NCBI RefSeq assembly: GCF_021608225.1
Contig: NZ_JAKIJS010000001.1
Coordinates: 1,984,001 to 2,048,000, forward strand
Length of the DNA stretch: 64,000 nt
Source: Pseudalkalibacillus berkeleyi
GTDB taxonomy: Bacteria > Bacillota > Bacilli > Bacillales > Fictibacillaceae
Direction of reading: 5' to 3'
The notes under the pieces are model-generated. The model was not told where the DNA came from. It was given only the letters and a program-made list of their open reading frames with translations, and ran no database searches. Position numbers and translations under genes: made by a program. The first letter of the stretch is position 1. Each line of letters begins with the position of its first letter. Positions 55,392 through 64,000 of this stretch are shown here, in pieces.

Positions 55392-56330
55392 TTAAGCTAA
55401 AACATTCATGACATTGCGAACAGATTCAGCTGATTGATCAAGATCAGCTTTTTCTTCTTCTGTAAGTTCTAATTCAACGATTTCCTCTAATCCCTTTCCT
55501 CCAAGGATCGTTGGAACACCTAGACAAATGCCATCATAACCATATTCACCTTCAAGATATGCGATGGCAGGAAGCACTCTTCGTTGATCCTTTAAAATCG
55601 CTTCTACCATTTCTACAAGTGATGCAGCAGGGGCATAGTATGCACTTCCGTTACCAAGCAGGGCTACAATTTCGCCTCCGCCTTTACGTGTGCGTTCTAC
55701 GATGGCGTCTAAACGCTCCTTGCTAATCAACTTATCCAATGGTATACCACCCGCATTTGAGTATCGAATTAATGGCACCATATCATCTCCATGACCACCA
55801 AGCACGAATCCTCTAATGTCTTTTACTGAAAGATTCAACTCTTCTGCAACAAACGTGCAAAAACGAGCTGTGTCTAGAATACCTGATTGACCAATAACTC
55901 GGTTCTTAGGGAATCCAGATGCTTTCAATACGGTATAAGTCATTGCGTCAACTGGGTTTGTTAAAACAATGATTGTACAATCCGGTGAGTATTTAACAAT
56001 TTCTTGTGTAACACTCTTCATGATTTTTGCATTTGTGTTTACTAGATCGTCGCGGCTCATTCCTGGCTTACGTGCAATCCCAGCAGTAATGACGACGATG
56101 TCAGAATCAGCTGTATCTTTGTAATTCGCAGTTCCTGTAATTTTTGCATCAAACCCTTGTACAGGACTTGCTTCCAGCATATCAAGTGCCTTACCCTTAG
56201 TCGGATCTTCCATATCGGGAATGTCTACTAACACAACATCTCCAAGTTCTTTTTGTCCAGCAATAAAAGCAGTAGTTGCACCTGTGAAACCGCCACCGAT
56301 TACAGAAATTTTCTTACGTGTGTTCGCCAT
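55392..56330 (-). CDS. mdh: Malate dehydrogenase
   Basis: 312 residues; NAD-linked oxidation of malate to oxaloacetate. [20 protein letters not shown] is the NAD site, [16 protein letters not shown] contains the substrate arginines, [13 protein letters not shown] and [15 protein letters not shown] provide the catalytic Asp and His. It is the LDH-like MDH of bacilli. AGGGGGC precedes the ATG; 12 bp after icd. Confidence 0.97.
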   Translation of the reverse strand: MANTRKKISVIGGGFTGATTAFIAGQKELGDVVLVDIPDMEDPTKGKALDMLEASPVQGFDAKITGTANYKDTADSDIVVITAGIARKPGMSRDDLVNTNAKIMKSVTQEIVKYSPDCTIIVLTNPVDAMTYTVLKASGFPKNRVIGQSGILDTARFCTFVAEELNLSVKDIRGFVLGGHGDDMVPLIRYSNAGGIPLDKLISKERLDAIVERTRKGGGEIVALLGNGSAYYAPAASLVEMVEAILKDQRRVLPAIAYLEGEYGYDGICLGVPTILGGKGLEEIVELELTEEEKADLDQSAESVRNVMNVLA

Positions 56331-56342
56331 GAATGTTGCCCC

Positions 56343-57614
56343 CTAGCCCATATTTTTAATAAGTTCGTTACCAAACTCAGAACATTTAACTTCGGTAGCA
56401 CCGTCCATTAGACGAGCGAAATCGTATGTTACCACTTTACTTGCAATTGTTTTCTCAATTGATTTCATTACAAGTTCAGCAGCTTCTGTCCATCCAATAT
56501 GCTCAAGCATCAATACGCCTGAAAGAAGAACAGATGAAGGGTTAACTTTATCTAATCCAGCATATTTAGGAGCTGTACCGTGTGTTGCTTCGAAGATTGC
56601 ATGTCCAGTTTCATAGTTAATGTTTGCACCTGGGGCAATTCCGATTCCACCAACTTGTGCTGCTAATGCATCAGACACATAATCACCATTCAGATTCATT
56701 GTAGCAACAACATCGAACTCAGCTGGACGAGTTAAGATTTGTTGAAGGAAAATATCAGCAATTGAATCTTTTATGATAATCTTACCTTCAGCTTCTGCGT
56801 CAGCCTGAGCTTTATTCGCAGCATCCTTACCGTCTTTTTCAACGATACGGTCATATTCAGCCCATGTGAATACTTTGTTTCCGAATTCTTGCTCAGCAAC
56901 TTCGTATCCCCAGTTCTTGAAGGCACCTTCAGTAAATTTCATGATGTTACCTTTATGAACGAGTGTAACACTCTTTCGGCCTTCGGTGAGCGCATACTCA
57001 ATTGCAGCGCGCACAAGACGCTTCGTACCTTCTTCAGATACTGGTTTGATACCAATTCCAGAAGTTTCAGGGAAACGAATGTTTTTGACACCCATTTCAT
57101 CTTGTAAGAATTGGATGACTTTCTTCACTTCGTCTGATCCTTTTGCATACTCGATACCCGCATAGATATCTTCAGTATTCTCACGGAAAATAACCATATC
57201 TGTATCTTCTGGCTTTTTAAGTGGAGATGGAACGCCTTTGAAATAACGTACTGGACGAAGGCAAGTAAATAGGTCCAATTCTTGACGTAGTGCTACGTTC
57301 AATGAACGAATTCCACCACCGATTGGCGTTGTAAGTGGTCCTTTAATCGCAAGTATGTACTCACGGATTACATCAAGCGTTTCAGCCGGAAGCCACTCTC
57401 CAGTCTTGTCATAAGCTTTTTGCCCTGCAAGGACTTCTTTCCATTCAATGCCCTTCTCGCCATTGTATGCTTTCTCTACTGCAGCTTCTAATACTTTGGA
57501 AGCGGCAGCCCAAATGTCAGGTCCAATACCATCACCTTCGATGAAAGGAATGATTGGTTTATTTGGTACGTTTAGTACCCCATTGTCTACTGTAATACGT
57601 TCTCCGTTTGCCAT
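56343..57614 (-). CDS. icd: NADP-dependent isocitrate dehydrogenase
   Basis: 423 residues, the same length as B. subtilis Icd. Converts isocitrate to 2-oxoglutarate and CO2. [14 protein letters not shown], the substrate segment [13 protein letters not shown] with the serine, [14 protein letters not shown] and [16 protein letters not shown] are present. The ATG at 57614 lies eight bases after AGGAGG; in-frame ATGs two codons earlier and further up are closer to or before the site. Middle gene of citZ-icd-mdh. Confidence 0.97.
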   Translation of the reverse strand: MANGERITVDNGVLNVPNKPIIPFIEGDGIGPDIWAAASKVLEAAVEKAYNGEKGIEWKEVLAGQKAYDKTGEWLPAETLDVIREYILAIKGPLTTPIGGGIRSLNVALRQELDLFTCLRPVRYFKGVPSPLKKPEDTDMVIFRENTEDIYAGIEYAKGSDEVKKVIQFLQDEMGVKNIRFPETSGIGIKPVSEEGTKRLVRAAIEYALTEGRKSVTLVHKGNIMKFTEGAFKNWGYEVAEQEFGNKVFTWAEYDRIVEKDGKDAANKAQADAEAEGKIIIKDSIADIFLQQILTRPAEFDVVATMNLNGDYVSDALAAQVGGIGIAPGANINYETGHAIFEATHGTAPKYAGLDKVNPSSVLLSGVLMLEHIGWTEAAELVMKSIEKTIASKVVTYDFARLMDGATEVKCSEFGNELIKNMG

Positions 57615-57750
57615 GTTCATGACCTCCTGAATTCTCATATATCGTTTCTACAACTTTATCGTAACAAAAATTTTAAGTTATGACCCTTGTTAGTGCCTCA
57701 TATATTGTCTGCCATTTTCAGTCAGACATGTGGGTCACTCACTTTATCTA

Positions 57751-58866
57751 CTAGCGGTTTTCAATTGAAACATATTTTTGCATAGATGGTCCAGTATACT
57801 CAGCACGAGGACGAATCAATCGATTGTTCTCGTATTGTTCTAGAATATGAGCCAACCAACCAGAAACTCGACTCATTGCAAAGATTGGTGTGAACAAGTC
57901 ATGCTTCAATCCTAAGCTGTGATATACAGAAGCTGAATAGAAATCAACATTCGGTAATAAGCCTTTTTCTTTCGTCATAACTTCATCCAGCTTAACAGAC
58001 ATTTCATACCATTTGCTTTCACCTGTAATTTGAGTCAGTTGCTTGGACATCTCACGTAAATGCTTCGCACGAGGATCGCCGTCTTTATATACTCGGTGAC
58101 CAAAGCCCATAATTTTTTCTTTACGCTCAAGTGCACCTTTAAGATACTCTTCTGCATTTTCAGGCTCTCCAACTTCAGATAGCATTTTCATTACACGCTC
58201 ATTCGCTCCACCGTGTAGTGGTCCTTTCAAAGCACCAATCGCTGCAGTTACACCTGAATATACATCAGAAAGTGTAGCCACACAGACACGTGCTGTAAAA
58301 GTAGATGCGTTTAATTCATGGTCAGCATGAAGAACCAATGCTTTGTTTACTGCTTTCTCAGAAACTTCATCAGGTACTTCACCATTTAGCATATATAAGA
58401 AGTTCGCAGCGTAGCTAAGATCCTCTTTCGGTTCAATGACCTCTAAACCATCACGAATTCGTGAAAACGCCGCAACAATGCTAGCTAGTCTCGCTTGAAG
58501 ACGAATAGCTTTCGCTGAATTTGCTTCATCTGTCATTTCATCCGCTTCCTCATCATATAAACCTAGTGACGATACAGCTGTTCTCACTGCTGCCATCGGA
58601 TGAATATCATTCAATGGGAAACTTTTGATCATATCAACTACTGGCTGTGGTAGGGCAAAGTTCTTAGAAAGTTCTGCTTTAAACCCACTTAATTCTTGTT
58701 GGTTTGGTAACTTACCATACCATAATAAATATACAACCTCTTCAAAACTTGCGTAATCAGCAAGATCATCAATGTTGTAGCCACGATAAGTCAATACACC
58801 ATCAATGATTGAACTTACCGATGACGTTGTAGCTACAATTCCTTCTAATCCTCTCGTTGCTGTCAT
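57751..58866 (-). CDS. citZ: Citrate synthase
   Basis: 371 residues; condenses acetyl-CoA with oxaloacetate. Catalytic histidines lie in HADHELNASTFTAR and GFGHRVYKDGDPRA, with the C-terminal Asp in VDFYSASVYHSLGL. AAAGGAGAG precedes the ATG. First gene of citZ-icd-mdh. Several AT-rich dyads upstream suggest operator control. Confidence 0.97.
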   Translation of the reverse strand: MTATRGLEGIVATTSSVSSIIDGVLTYRGYNIDDLADYASFEEVVYLLWYGKLPNQQELSGFKAELSKNFALPQPVVDMIKSFPLNDIHPMAAVRTAVSSLGLYDEEADEMTDEANSAKAIRLQARLASIVAAFSRIRDGLEVIEPKEDLSYAANFLYMLNGEVPDEVSEKAVNKALVLHADHELNASTFTARVCVATLSDVYSGVTAAIGALKGPLHGGANERVMKMLSEVGEPENAEEYLKGALERKEKIMGFGHRVYKDGDPRAKHLREMSKQLTQITGESKWYEMSVKLDEVMTKEKGLLPNVDFYSASVYHSLGLKHDLFTPIFAMSRVSGWLAHILEQYENNRLIRPRAEYTGPSMQKYVSIENR

Positions 58867-58918
58867 GGCTCTCTCTCCTTTAAGTGATTTTTTGTCTGGT
58901 CTATCAATACATTAAAGT

Positions 58919-58998
58919 AAGTGTCCACAGTAAAAGACACCTTATTAAGTATTAATAAGAAACTGCTTACATTATTGTAAACAAATAAATAAGTTAAG
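58919..58998. promoter_or_regulatory. Cluster of inverted repeats upstream of citZ
   Basis: A perfect 7-5-7 dyad, CTTATTAAGTATTAATAAG at 58941-58959; next to it GTGTC / GACAC arms (58921-58940) and TTATT-gtaaaca-AATAA just beyond (around 58972-58990). In B. subtilis CcpC and CcpA control citZ, but the spacing here does not fit the CcpC ATAA-N7-TTAT pattern exactly. Operators are likely, the protein is not assigned. Confidence 0.45.
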
Positions 58999-59103
58999 GA
59001 AGGATAAAACACATTCAAGTACAATTATAAACAAATTTCAGAACTTTGTGAACGGCTAGGGCTCAAAACCTCTCCATATCAATGAAATTTAACAACATTT
59101 CCA

Positions 59104-59565
59104 TCATGTTATAAATTGTACCACCTTCATAACCATATATGCTATTCCTGCTCCAATCAAGGGGCCAACCGCAATTCCATTAAATAAACTAACAGCTAGA
59201 ATCGTTCCAAACACGAGTGCTGTCGTAATATGAGGATCAGAGGCAAGTAACTTTAATCCACTTGCTGCAATAAGAGCTACCGCAATTCCGGACCCTAATG
59301 CGATCCATGCATAAGAAGATTTCATCGCATCTCCAAGTTGTTTGAACCCTATTTCGCCTGTAGCAATGGGTACAAGTACAGCGATCGTAATGATGGTTAC
59401 ACCCCATTCAATGCCACGCTTTTGTATATATGGGAAAACTTTATCACCAAGTCCGACCCACTTAATTACGATAAGAAACACAACAGCGATCAATAATGAT
59501 TTGTTCTTGGCCCATAGGGCAATACCTAGTAGTACAATTAAAAATAATGATGCCTGGTTGAACAT
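59104..59565 (-). CDS. ytwI: DUF441 family membrane protein (YtwI-like)
   Basis: 153 residues, four or five hydrophobic helices, DUF441. GVTIITIAVLVPIATGEIG and DPHITTALVFGTILAVSLF with GIAVGPLIGAGIAYM are family segments. Function unknown. AAAGGAAG precedes the ATG. Divergent from ytvI, as in B. subtilis. Confidence 0.87.
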   Translation of the reverse strand: MFNQASLFLIVLLGIALWAKNKSLLIAVVFLIVIKWVGLGDKVFPYIQKRGIEWGVTIITIAVLVPIATGEIGFKQLGDAMKSSYAWIALGSGIAVALIAASGLKLLASDPHITTALVFGTILAVSLFNGIAVGPLIGAGIAYMVMKVVQFIT

Positions 59566-59671
59566 TAGTTTCTTCCTTTCTTTCCATTAATCAATGGTTT
59601 ACATTGAAACTTATAATATGAAATTGTAAAATAATACTATTCTATAGGGATTAGTCCCAAGAAAGGATCGG

Positions 59672-60796
59672 TTGCGATTGAATCTTCATTATGTATATAG
59701 CTTCTTACGTTTTTTACTCGTAATTGCTATCGTTGTATGCTCATTCTTTGCACTCATTTTTACTGCAAAAATTACTTACCCGTTCATTATCGCTTTCTTC
59801 CTCGCACTGATGATGAATCCATTAGTAAACTTACTTGAACGTAAGGCTAAGATGCCTCGAGGTCTTGCTGTCACAGCCGTTTTGATATTACTCATTTCTG
59901 TTATTGCAGGATTTCTTACACTTGTGATCAGTGAAATGATTTCTGGATTCGGTTACCTGGCCGAGGTCATCCCTCAGCATACACAAGTTTTAGTACAATT
60001 TGTGCAAACTTATTTCACTCAACAAATTTTACCCGTTTACTATGACTTGTTAGCAATGTTTAAGAGCTTAGACCCTTCACAAAGAGAAACCGTCGTGAGC
60101 AACATTCAATCTGTTGGTCAGAACATTACAGCTAATGTGAAGGAATTTGTTCAATCTGTTCTAACTGGATTACAGAACTTCTTACTTAGCTTGCCTAATG
60201 TTGTAACCGTTATGATTTTTTCCTTACTCGCTACCTTTTTCATCAGTAAGGATTGGTATCGTTTTAAAGGATGGATTGAAAAACGAACGCCGGAGCGCAC
60301 GGTTGAAAGTGGAAGAAGTGTTTATAAAGAACTCCGTAAAGCATTAGTTGGGTTCGTTAAAGCACAACTCACACTCATATCAATTACAGCAGGTATTGTC
60401 TTAATAGGATTGCTTATTTTACAAGTCGATTATGCGATCACAATTGCGATATTAACAGGACTTGTTGACTTACTACCATACTTAGGGACTGGAGCGGTAT
60501 TTGTTCCATGGATTATATATAGTTTCCTTATGGAGGAGTACACGCTCAGTATTGGGCTATCCATTTTGTATGGTGTCGTCATTATTCAACGACAAGTGAT
60601 GGAGCCTAAGATTTTATCCAGTAGTATAGGACTAGACCCACTAGCTACCTTAATCTCTTTATTTATTGGGTTCAAGTTATTTGGCTTTCTCGGATTAATA
60701 ATCGGCCCGGTTACCCTTGTTGTCATACGCGCTTTAAGCCAAGCGAACGTATTCAGTGACGTTTGGAAATTCATCACAGGAAAAAAAGCGGCATAA
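59672..60796 (+). CDS. ytvI: Sporulation integral membrane protein YtvI (AI-2E transporter family fold)
   Basis: 374 residues with about eight membrane helices in the AI-2E/UPF0118 family. The C-terminal half has TGLVDLLPYLGTGAVFVPW and QVMEPKILSSSIGLDPLATL, diagnostic of the family. YtvI is a sporulation-related member; its substrate is not known. TTG start four bases after AAAGGA; a second TTG two codons later is equally possible. Confidence 0.88.
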   Translation: MRLNLHYVYSFLRFLLVIAIVVCSFFALIFTAKITYPFIIAFFLALMMNPLVNLLERKAKMPRGLAVTAVLILLISVIAGFLTLVISEMISGFGYLAEVIPQHTQVLVQFVQTYFTQQILPVYYDLLAMFKSLDPSQRETVVSNIQSVGQNITANVKEFVQSVLTGLQNFLLSLPNVVTVMIFSLLATFFISKDWYRFKGWIEKRTPERTVESGRSVYKELRKALVGFVKAQLTLISITAGIVLIGLLILQVDYAITIAILTGLVDLLPYLGTGAVFVPWIIYSFLMEEYTLSIGLSILYGVVIIQRQVMEPKILSSSIGLDPLATLISLFIGFKLFGFLGLIIGPVTLVVIRALSQANVFSDVWKFITGKKAA

Positions 60797-60817
60797 TTAG
60801 AAGGGGTATATTTTCTA

Positions 60818-60943
60818 GGGTTTGTATTAAAGTACAAAGTTGATTTTAAGTGAGGGTGTGGCAGACCTCTCGGGTCCTCAAACCTGCATTCCGAGAATTT
60901 CAGGGTGTGAGACTCCTCGGGAAAATCGACCAATACAAAGCCC
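60818..60943. repeat. Large imperfect inverted repeat between ytvI and fxsA
   Basis: GGGTTTGTATT (60818-60828) pairs with AATACAAAGCCC (60932-60943) and TTGATTTT (60840-60847) with AAAATCGA (60922-60929). The loop contains two similar arms starting GGGTGTGGCAGACC and GGGTGTGAGACTCC, each followed by CTCGGG. It resembles a worn copy of a Bacillaceae intergenic palindromic repeat with a GAGACTCCTGCGGGA core; no gene is seen here. Confidence 0.6.
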
Positions 60944-61034
60944 ACTGAGTAAATGATGAATGACCTTCAACTAAAACAACGGGGAGGTAGCTCGAGTAAG
61001 TTCAGTGGTGAAACAAAACTTAGGAAAAAATCCT

Positions 61035-61082
61035 AAAAAAGCTGGCCTGACACTCATCACTGAATGTCTTGCCAGCTTTTTG
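61035..61082. terminator. Bidirectional terminator between ytvI and fxsA
   Basis: AAAAAGCTGGC / GCCAGCTTTTT stem with additional inner GACA/TGTC pairing; T-runs on both strands. Confidence 0.9.
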
Positions 61083-61086
61083 TATT

Positions 61087-61482
61087 CTATCGACGTATTG
61101 TGAACGTAAATTGTCCTGAGTCGATTTTCTTTTGGATTAATCGGCGAATGCCAATTTTAAATATTGATCGTGTATAGGGTATTAACAGCAAGAAGCCTAA
61201 TGTATCCGTGATAAATCCAGGAGTGAGTAGCAAAGTACCACCGACTAAGATACATACACCATCTAACAATACATCGCTGGGTACTTGTGCATTCCCCAGT
61301 TGAATTTGTGCAAGCTTTACTGTTTCCATACCTTCTCTTCTTGCTAGCCATGCCCCAATGATTCCTGTTGCGATAATTAAGAGTATTGTGATCGGAATTC
61401 CAAATGTATTACCAGACCAAATTAAAATCCCAATCTCCGCAGCAGGTATGATGATGAGTAGCAATAATAATATCCGAAACAT
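61087..61482 (-). CDS. fxsA: FxsA family membrane protein
   Basis: 131 residues, four hydrophobic segments. In E. coli overproduced FxsA relieves F exclusion of phage T7; the normal role is unknown. IIPAAEIGILIW at the start, IIGAWLARREGMET and GGTLLLTPGFITDTLGFLLL are family hallmarks. AGAGGAG precedes the ATG. B. subtilis has it (ytzA) between pyk and ytvI. Confidence 0.92.
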   Translation of the reverse strand: MFRILLLLLIIIPAAEIGILIWSGNTFGIPITILLIIATGIIGAWLARREGMETVKLAQIQLGNAQVPSDVLLDGVCILVGGTLLLTPGFITDTLGFLLLIPYTRSIFKIGIRRLIQKKIDSGQFTFTIRR

Positions 61483-61531
61483 AGCACCGCTCCTCTAGAG
61501 AGTCCTAGACATCCTAAATATAGCTCTTTAC

Positions 61532-63286
61532 TTATAGGACGCTTGTCTTTCCACTATAAACGACACCTCTGGAACCGTCCACTGTAATGTCTTGACCTTC
61601 TTCAATGACGTTCGTAGCTCCACCTACACCTACGATGACAGGAATACCTAGACTAAGACCAACTACAGCCGCATGACTTGTTAAGCCACCTTCTTCTGTA
61701 ATGATGGCCGAAGCTTTTTTCAGAGCAGGCATCATTTCACGGTCTGTTCCAATCGTTACAAGAATGTCTCCATCTTGTACCTTCGCGATTGCGTCCTTCG
61801 CATTATTTGCAATAACTGCTCTACCAGCTACCGACATTTGACCGATTCCTTGCCCTTTTACAATTACATCACCGACTACATGTACTTTCATGATATTAGT
61901 CGTGCCCTTTTCTCCAACTGGTACACCGGCAGTAATCAGTGTGAGGTCACCATGATTTACAAGACCAGACTTTAAGGAAGCATCTACTGCGATATCTAAC
62001 AATTCATCAGTTGATTTAGCTTTCTCACTTAATTGTGAAGTAACACCCCATACGAGGGACATTCTTCTACATACAATTTCTGAACTAGTCACTGCTATAA
62101 TCGCTGCTTCAGGACGGTATTTAGAAATCATACGCGCAGTATGACCACTTTCTGTTGGTGCGATAATGGCAGAAATACCTAGGTTATACGCCGTATGTGA
62201 TACAGATTGACTAATGGCATCTGTTACCGTCAGTTTGCTTGATTTACTTCTTGTATGAAGAATATCAGCATGATTCATTGCCGTTTCAGCTTTCATAGCA
62301 ATTTTATGCATCGTTTGGACCGCTTCAACAGGATAAAGACCTGCTGCTGTTTCACCTGAGAGCATAATCGCATCCGTTCCATCAAAGATTGCATTAGCAA
62401 CGTCACTAGCTTCAGCACGTGTAGGACGTGGATTCCGTTGCATTGAATCTAGCATCTGTGTAGCTGTAATAACTGGTTTTCCTTTGTCATTACACTTACG
62501 GATCAATTCTTTTTGCACGAGCGGTACATCCTCAGCTGGAATTTCAACTCCCAAGTCTCCTCGCGCTACCATCAATCCATCAGAAACCTCAAGGATTTCA
62601 TTAATATTGTCGACACCTTCTTGGTTTTCTATCTTTGGAATGATTTGAATATGCGCTGCATTATGCTGTTCTAAAATTTCACGGATTTCTAGTACGTCAG
62701 ATGCTCTACGTACGAAAGAAGCTGCAATAAAGTCCACACCTTGGCTTATTCCAAATTCAATGTCACGAGCGTCTTTATCCGTAATACCAGGCAGGTTCAC
62801 TGATACATTAGGTACATTGACCCCTTTTTTATTTTTGAGCGTGCCACTATTCAAGACCTTCGTCTGTAATTGGTTTCGTTCAACCTTTGTGACTTCAAGT
62901 TCAATAAGACCATCGTCTAACAAAATCTTAGAACCTTCATGTACATCGTCGACTAATCCTGGGTACGTAACAGAAATAATGGATTCGTTTCCTGCTACCT
63001 CATCCATCGATACGACTAGATCTTGTCCAGCCTTTAGTTCAACTTCACCTTTTTCTAGTGTTCCGGTACGAATTTCCGGTCCTTTCGTATCAAGTAAAAT
63101 CGCTACCGTCTTCCCTGTCTTTTGAGCAGCTTCACGAATGCTTGCAATACGCGCACCATGCTCCTCAAAATCTCCATGTGAAAAATTTAAACGAGCAACA
63201 TTCAGTCCAGACTCAATCAGCTCTGTTAAAGTATCAACACTTTCACTAGCTGGTCCTATTGTACAAACGATCTTAGTATTTCTCAT
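61532..63286 (-). CDS. pyk: Pyruvate kinase
   Basis: 584 residues; last ATP-forming step of glycolysis. Barrel core with [51 protein letters not shown] and ATQMLDSM. Unlike the short enteric enzymes it has the extra C-terminal domain (about 475-584) typical of bacilli, related to the PEP-synthase phosphohistidine domain with [11 protein letters not shown]. Of two adjacent ATGs I chose the second, six bases after AGGAGG. It follows pfkA. Confidence 0.97.
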   Translation of the reverse strand: MRNTKIVCTIGPASESVDTLTELIESGLNVARLNFSHGDFEEHGARIASIREAAQKTGKTVAILLDTKGPEIRTGTLEKGEVELKAGQDLVVSMDEVAGNESIISVTYPGLVDDVHEGSKILLDDGLIELEVTKVERNQLQTKVLNSGTLKNKKGVNVPNVSVNLPGITDKDARDIEFGISQGVDFIAASFVRRASDVLEIREILEQHNAAHIQIIPKIENQEGVDNINEILEVSDGLMVARGDLGVEIPAEDVPLVQKELIRKCNDKGKPVITATQMLDSMQRNPRPTRAEASDVANAIFDGTDAIMLSGETAAGLYPVEAVQTMHKIAMKAETAMNHADILHTRSKSSKLTVTDAISQSVSHTAYNLGISAIIAPTESGHTARMISKYRPEAAIIAVTSSEIVCRRMSLVWGVTSQLSEKAKSTDELLDIAVDASLKSGLVNHGDLTLITAGVPVGEKGTTNIMKVHVVGDVIVKGQGIGQMSVAGRAVIANNAKDAIAKVQDGDILVTIGTDREMMPALKKASAIITEEGGLTSHAAVVGLSLGIPVIVGVGGATNVIEEGQDITVDGSRGVVYSGKTSVL

Positions 63287-63334
63287 CATTTTCCTCCTAT
63301 AACTTCACTCATATTTCTAATGCATCATTTATTT

Positions 63335-64000
<666 letters not shown>

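Overview
The window is a chromosomal core segment of an endospore-forming, low-GC Bacillaceae bacterium. The gene order, read right to left, is the one known from Bacillus subtilis: pfkA-pyk-fxsA-ytvI-ytwI-citZ-icd-mdh-(maoC)-phoPR-polA-mutM-ytaF-coaE-gapB-speD-nrdR-dnaB-dnaI-ytxC-thrS-infC-rpmI-rplT-ysdA-ysdC-sspI-trmH-pheS-pheT-rnhC-zapA-cvpA-polX-mutS2-yshE-lcfA-fadR-fadB-etfB-etfA-trxA-uvrC-yslB-sdhC-sdhA. Spore genes (sspI, ytvI, ytaF, ytxC), two T-box leaders and an L20-type leader support this. The species cannot be named from the sequence alone. Almost everything lies on the minus strand; yslB, rnhC, sspI and ytvI are on the plus strand.

Layout. 1-3.1 kb: truncated sdhA, sdhC and divergent yslB. 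3.1-13.9 kb: uvrC, then an accessory block between uvrC and trxA, which are adjacent in B. subtilis. The block holds a GT-C type membrane glycosyltransferase, a Fur-controlled FTR1/EfeU-type iron permease with a membrane-anchored partner, a four-gene envelope-glycan cassette (epimerase, LPG-synthase-like membrane protein, membrane phosphodiesterase, GT2) and a second Fur-controlled gene for a large repeat-containing lipoprotein. 14-20.4 kb: trxA and a fatty acid oxidation operon (etfA, etfB, enoyl-CoA hydratase, fadR, lcfA) with a FadR-like operator. 20-30.4 kb: yshE with an overlooked 25-residue membrane peptide, mutS2, polX, cvpA, zapA, rnhC, and pheST with a T-box. 30.8-36.5 kb: trmH-type methylase, sspI, M42 peptidase, dUTPase, two membrane proteins, and the infC-rpmI-rplT operon with an AUU start and an L20-type leader. 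36.6-41 kb: 21-bp tandem dyads, then two tandem threonyl-tRNA synthetase genes behind one Thr T-box. 41-48.5 kb: ytxC, replication restart genes, nrdR, speD, gapB with two CcpN-like sites, coaE, ytaF. 48.5-55 kb: mutM, polA, phoR, phoP, maoC. 55-64 kb: the citZ-icd-mdh TCA cluster, ytwI, ytvI, fxsA, pyk and truncated pfkA.

How the parts fit: the right side is central carbon metabolism (glycolysis, gluconeogenesis through GapB, TCA entry) next to phosphate sensing. The middle is DNA replication and repair plus translation genes controlled by tRNA charging or ribosomal protein levels. The left side is fatty acid oxidation feeding the respiratory chain.

The most interesting part is the accessory block. 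Two separate Fur-box promoters drive an FTR1 permease operon and a lipoprotein. Both extracytoplasmic proteins share a recurring helical motif, and no EfeO (imelysin) or EfeB (DyP peroxidase) is present. This could be an alternative partner set for an FTR1-type iron importer. It is interleaved with what could be a polyprenyl-phosphate-sugar glycosylation pathway. The second highlight is the mosaic pair of threonyl-tRNA synthetases.
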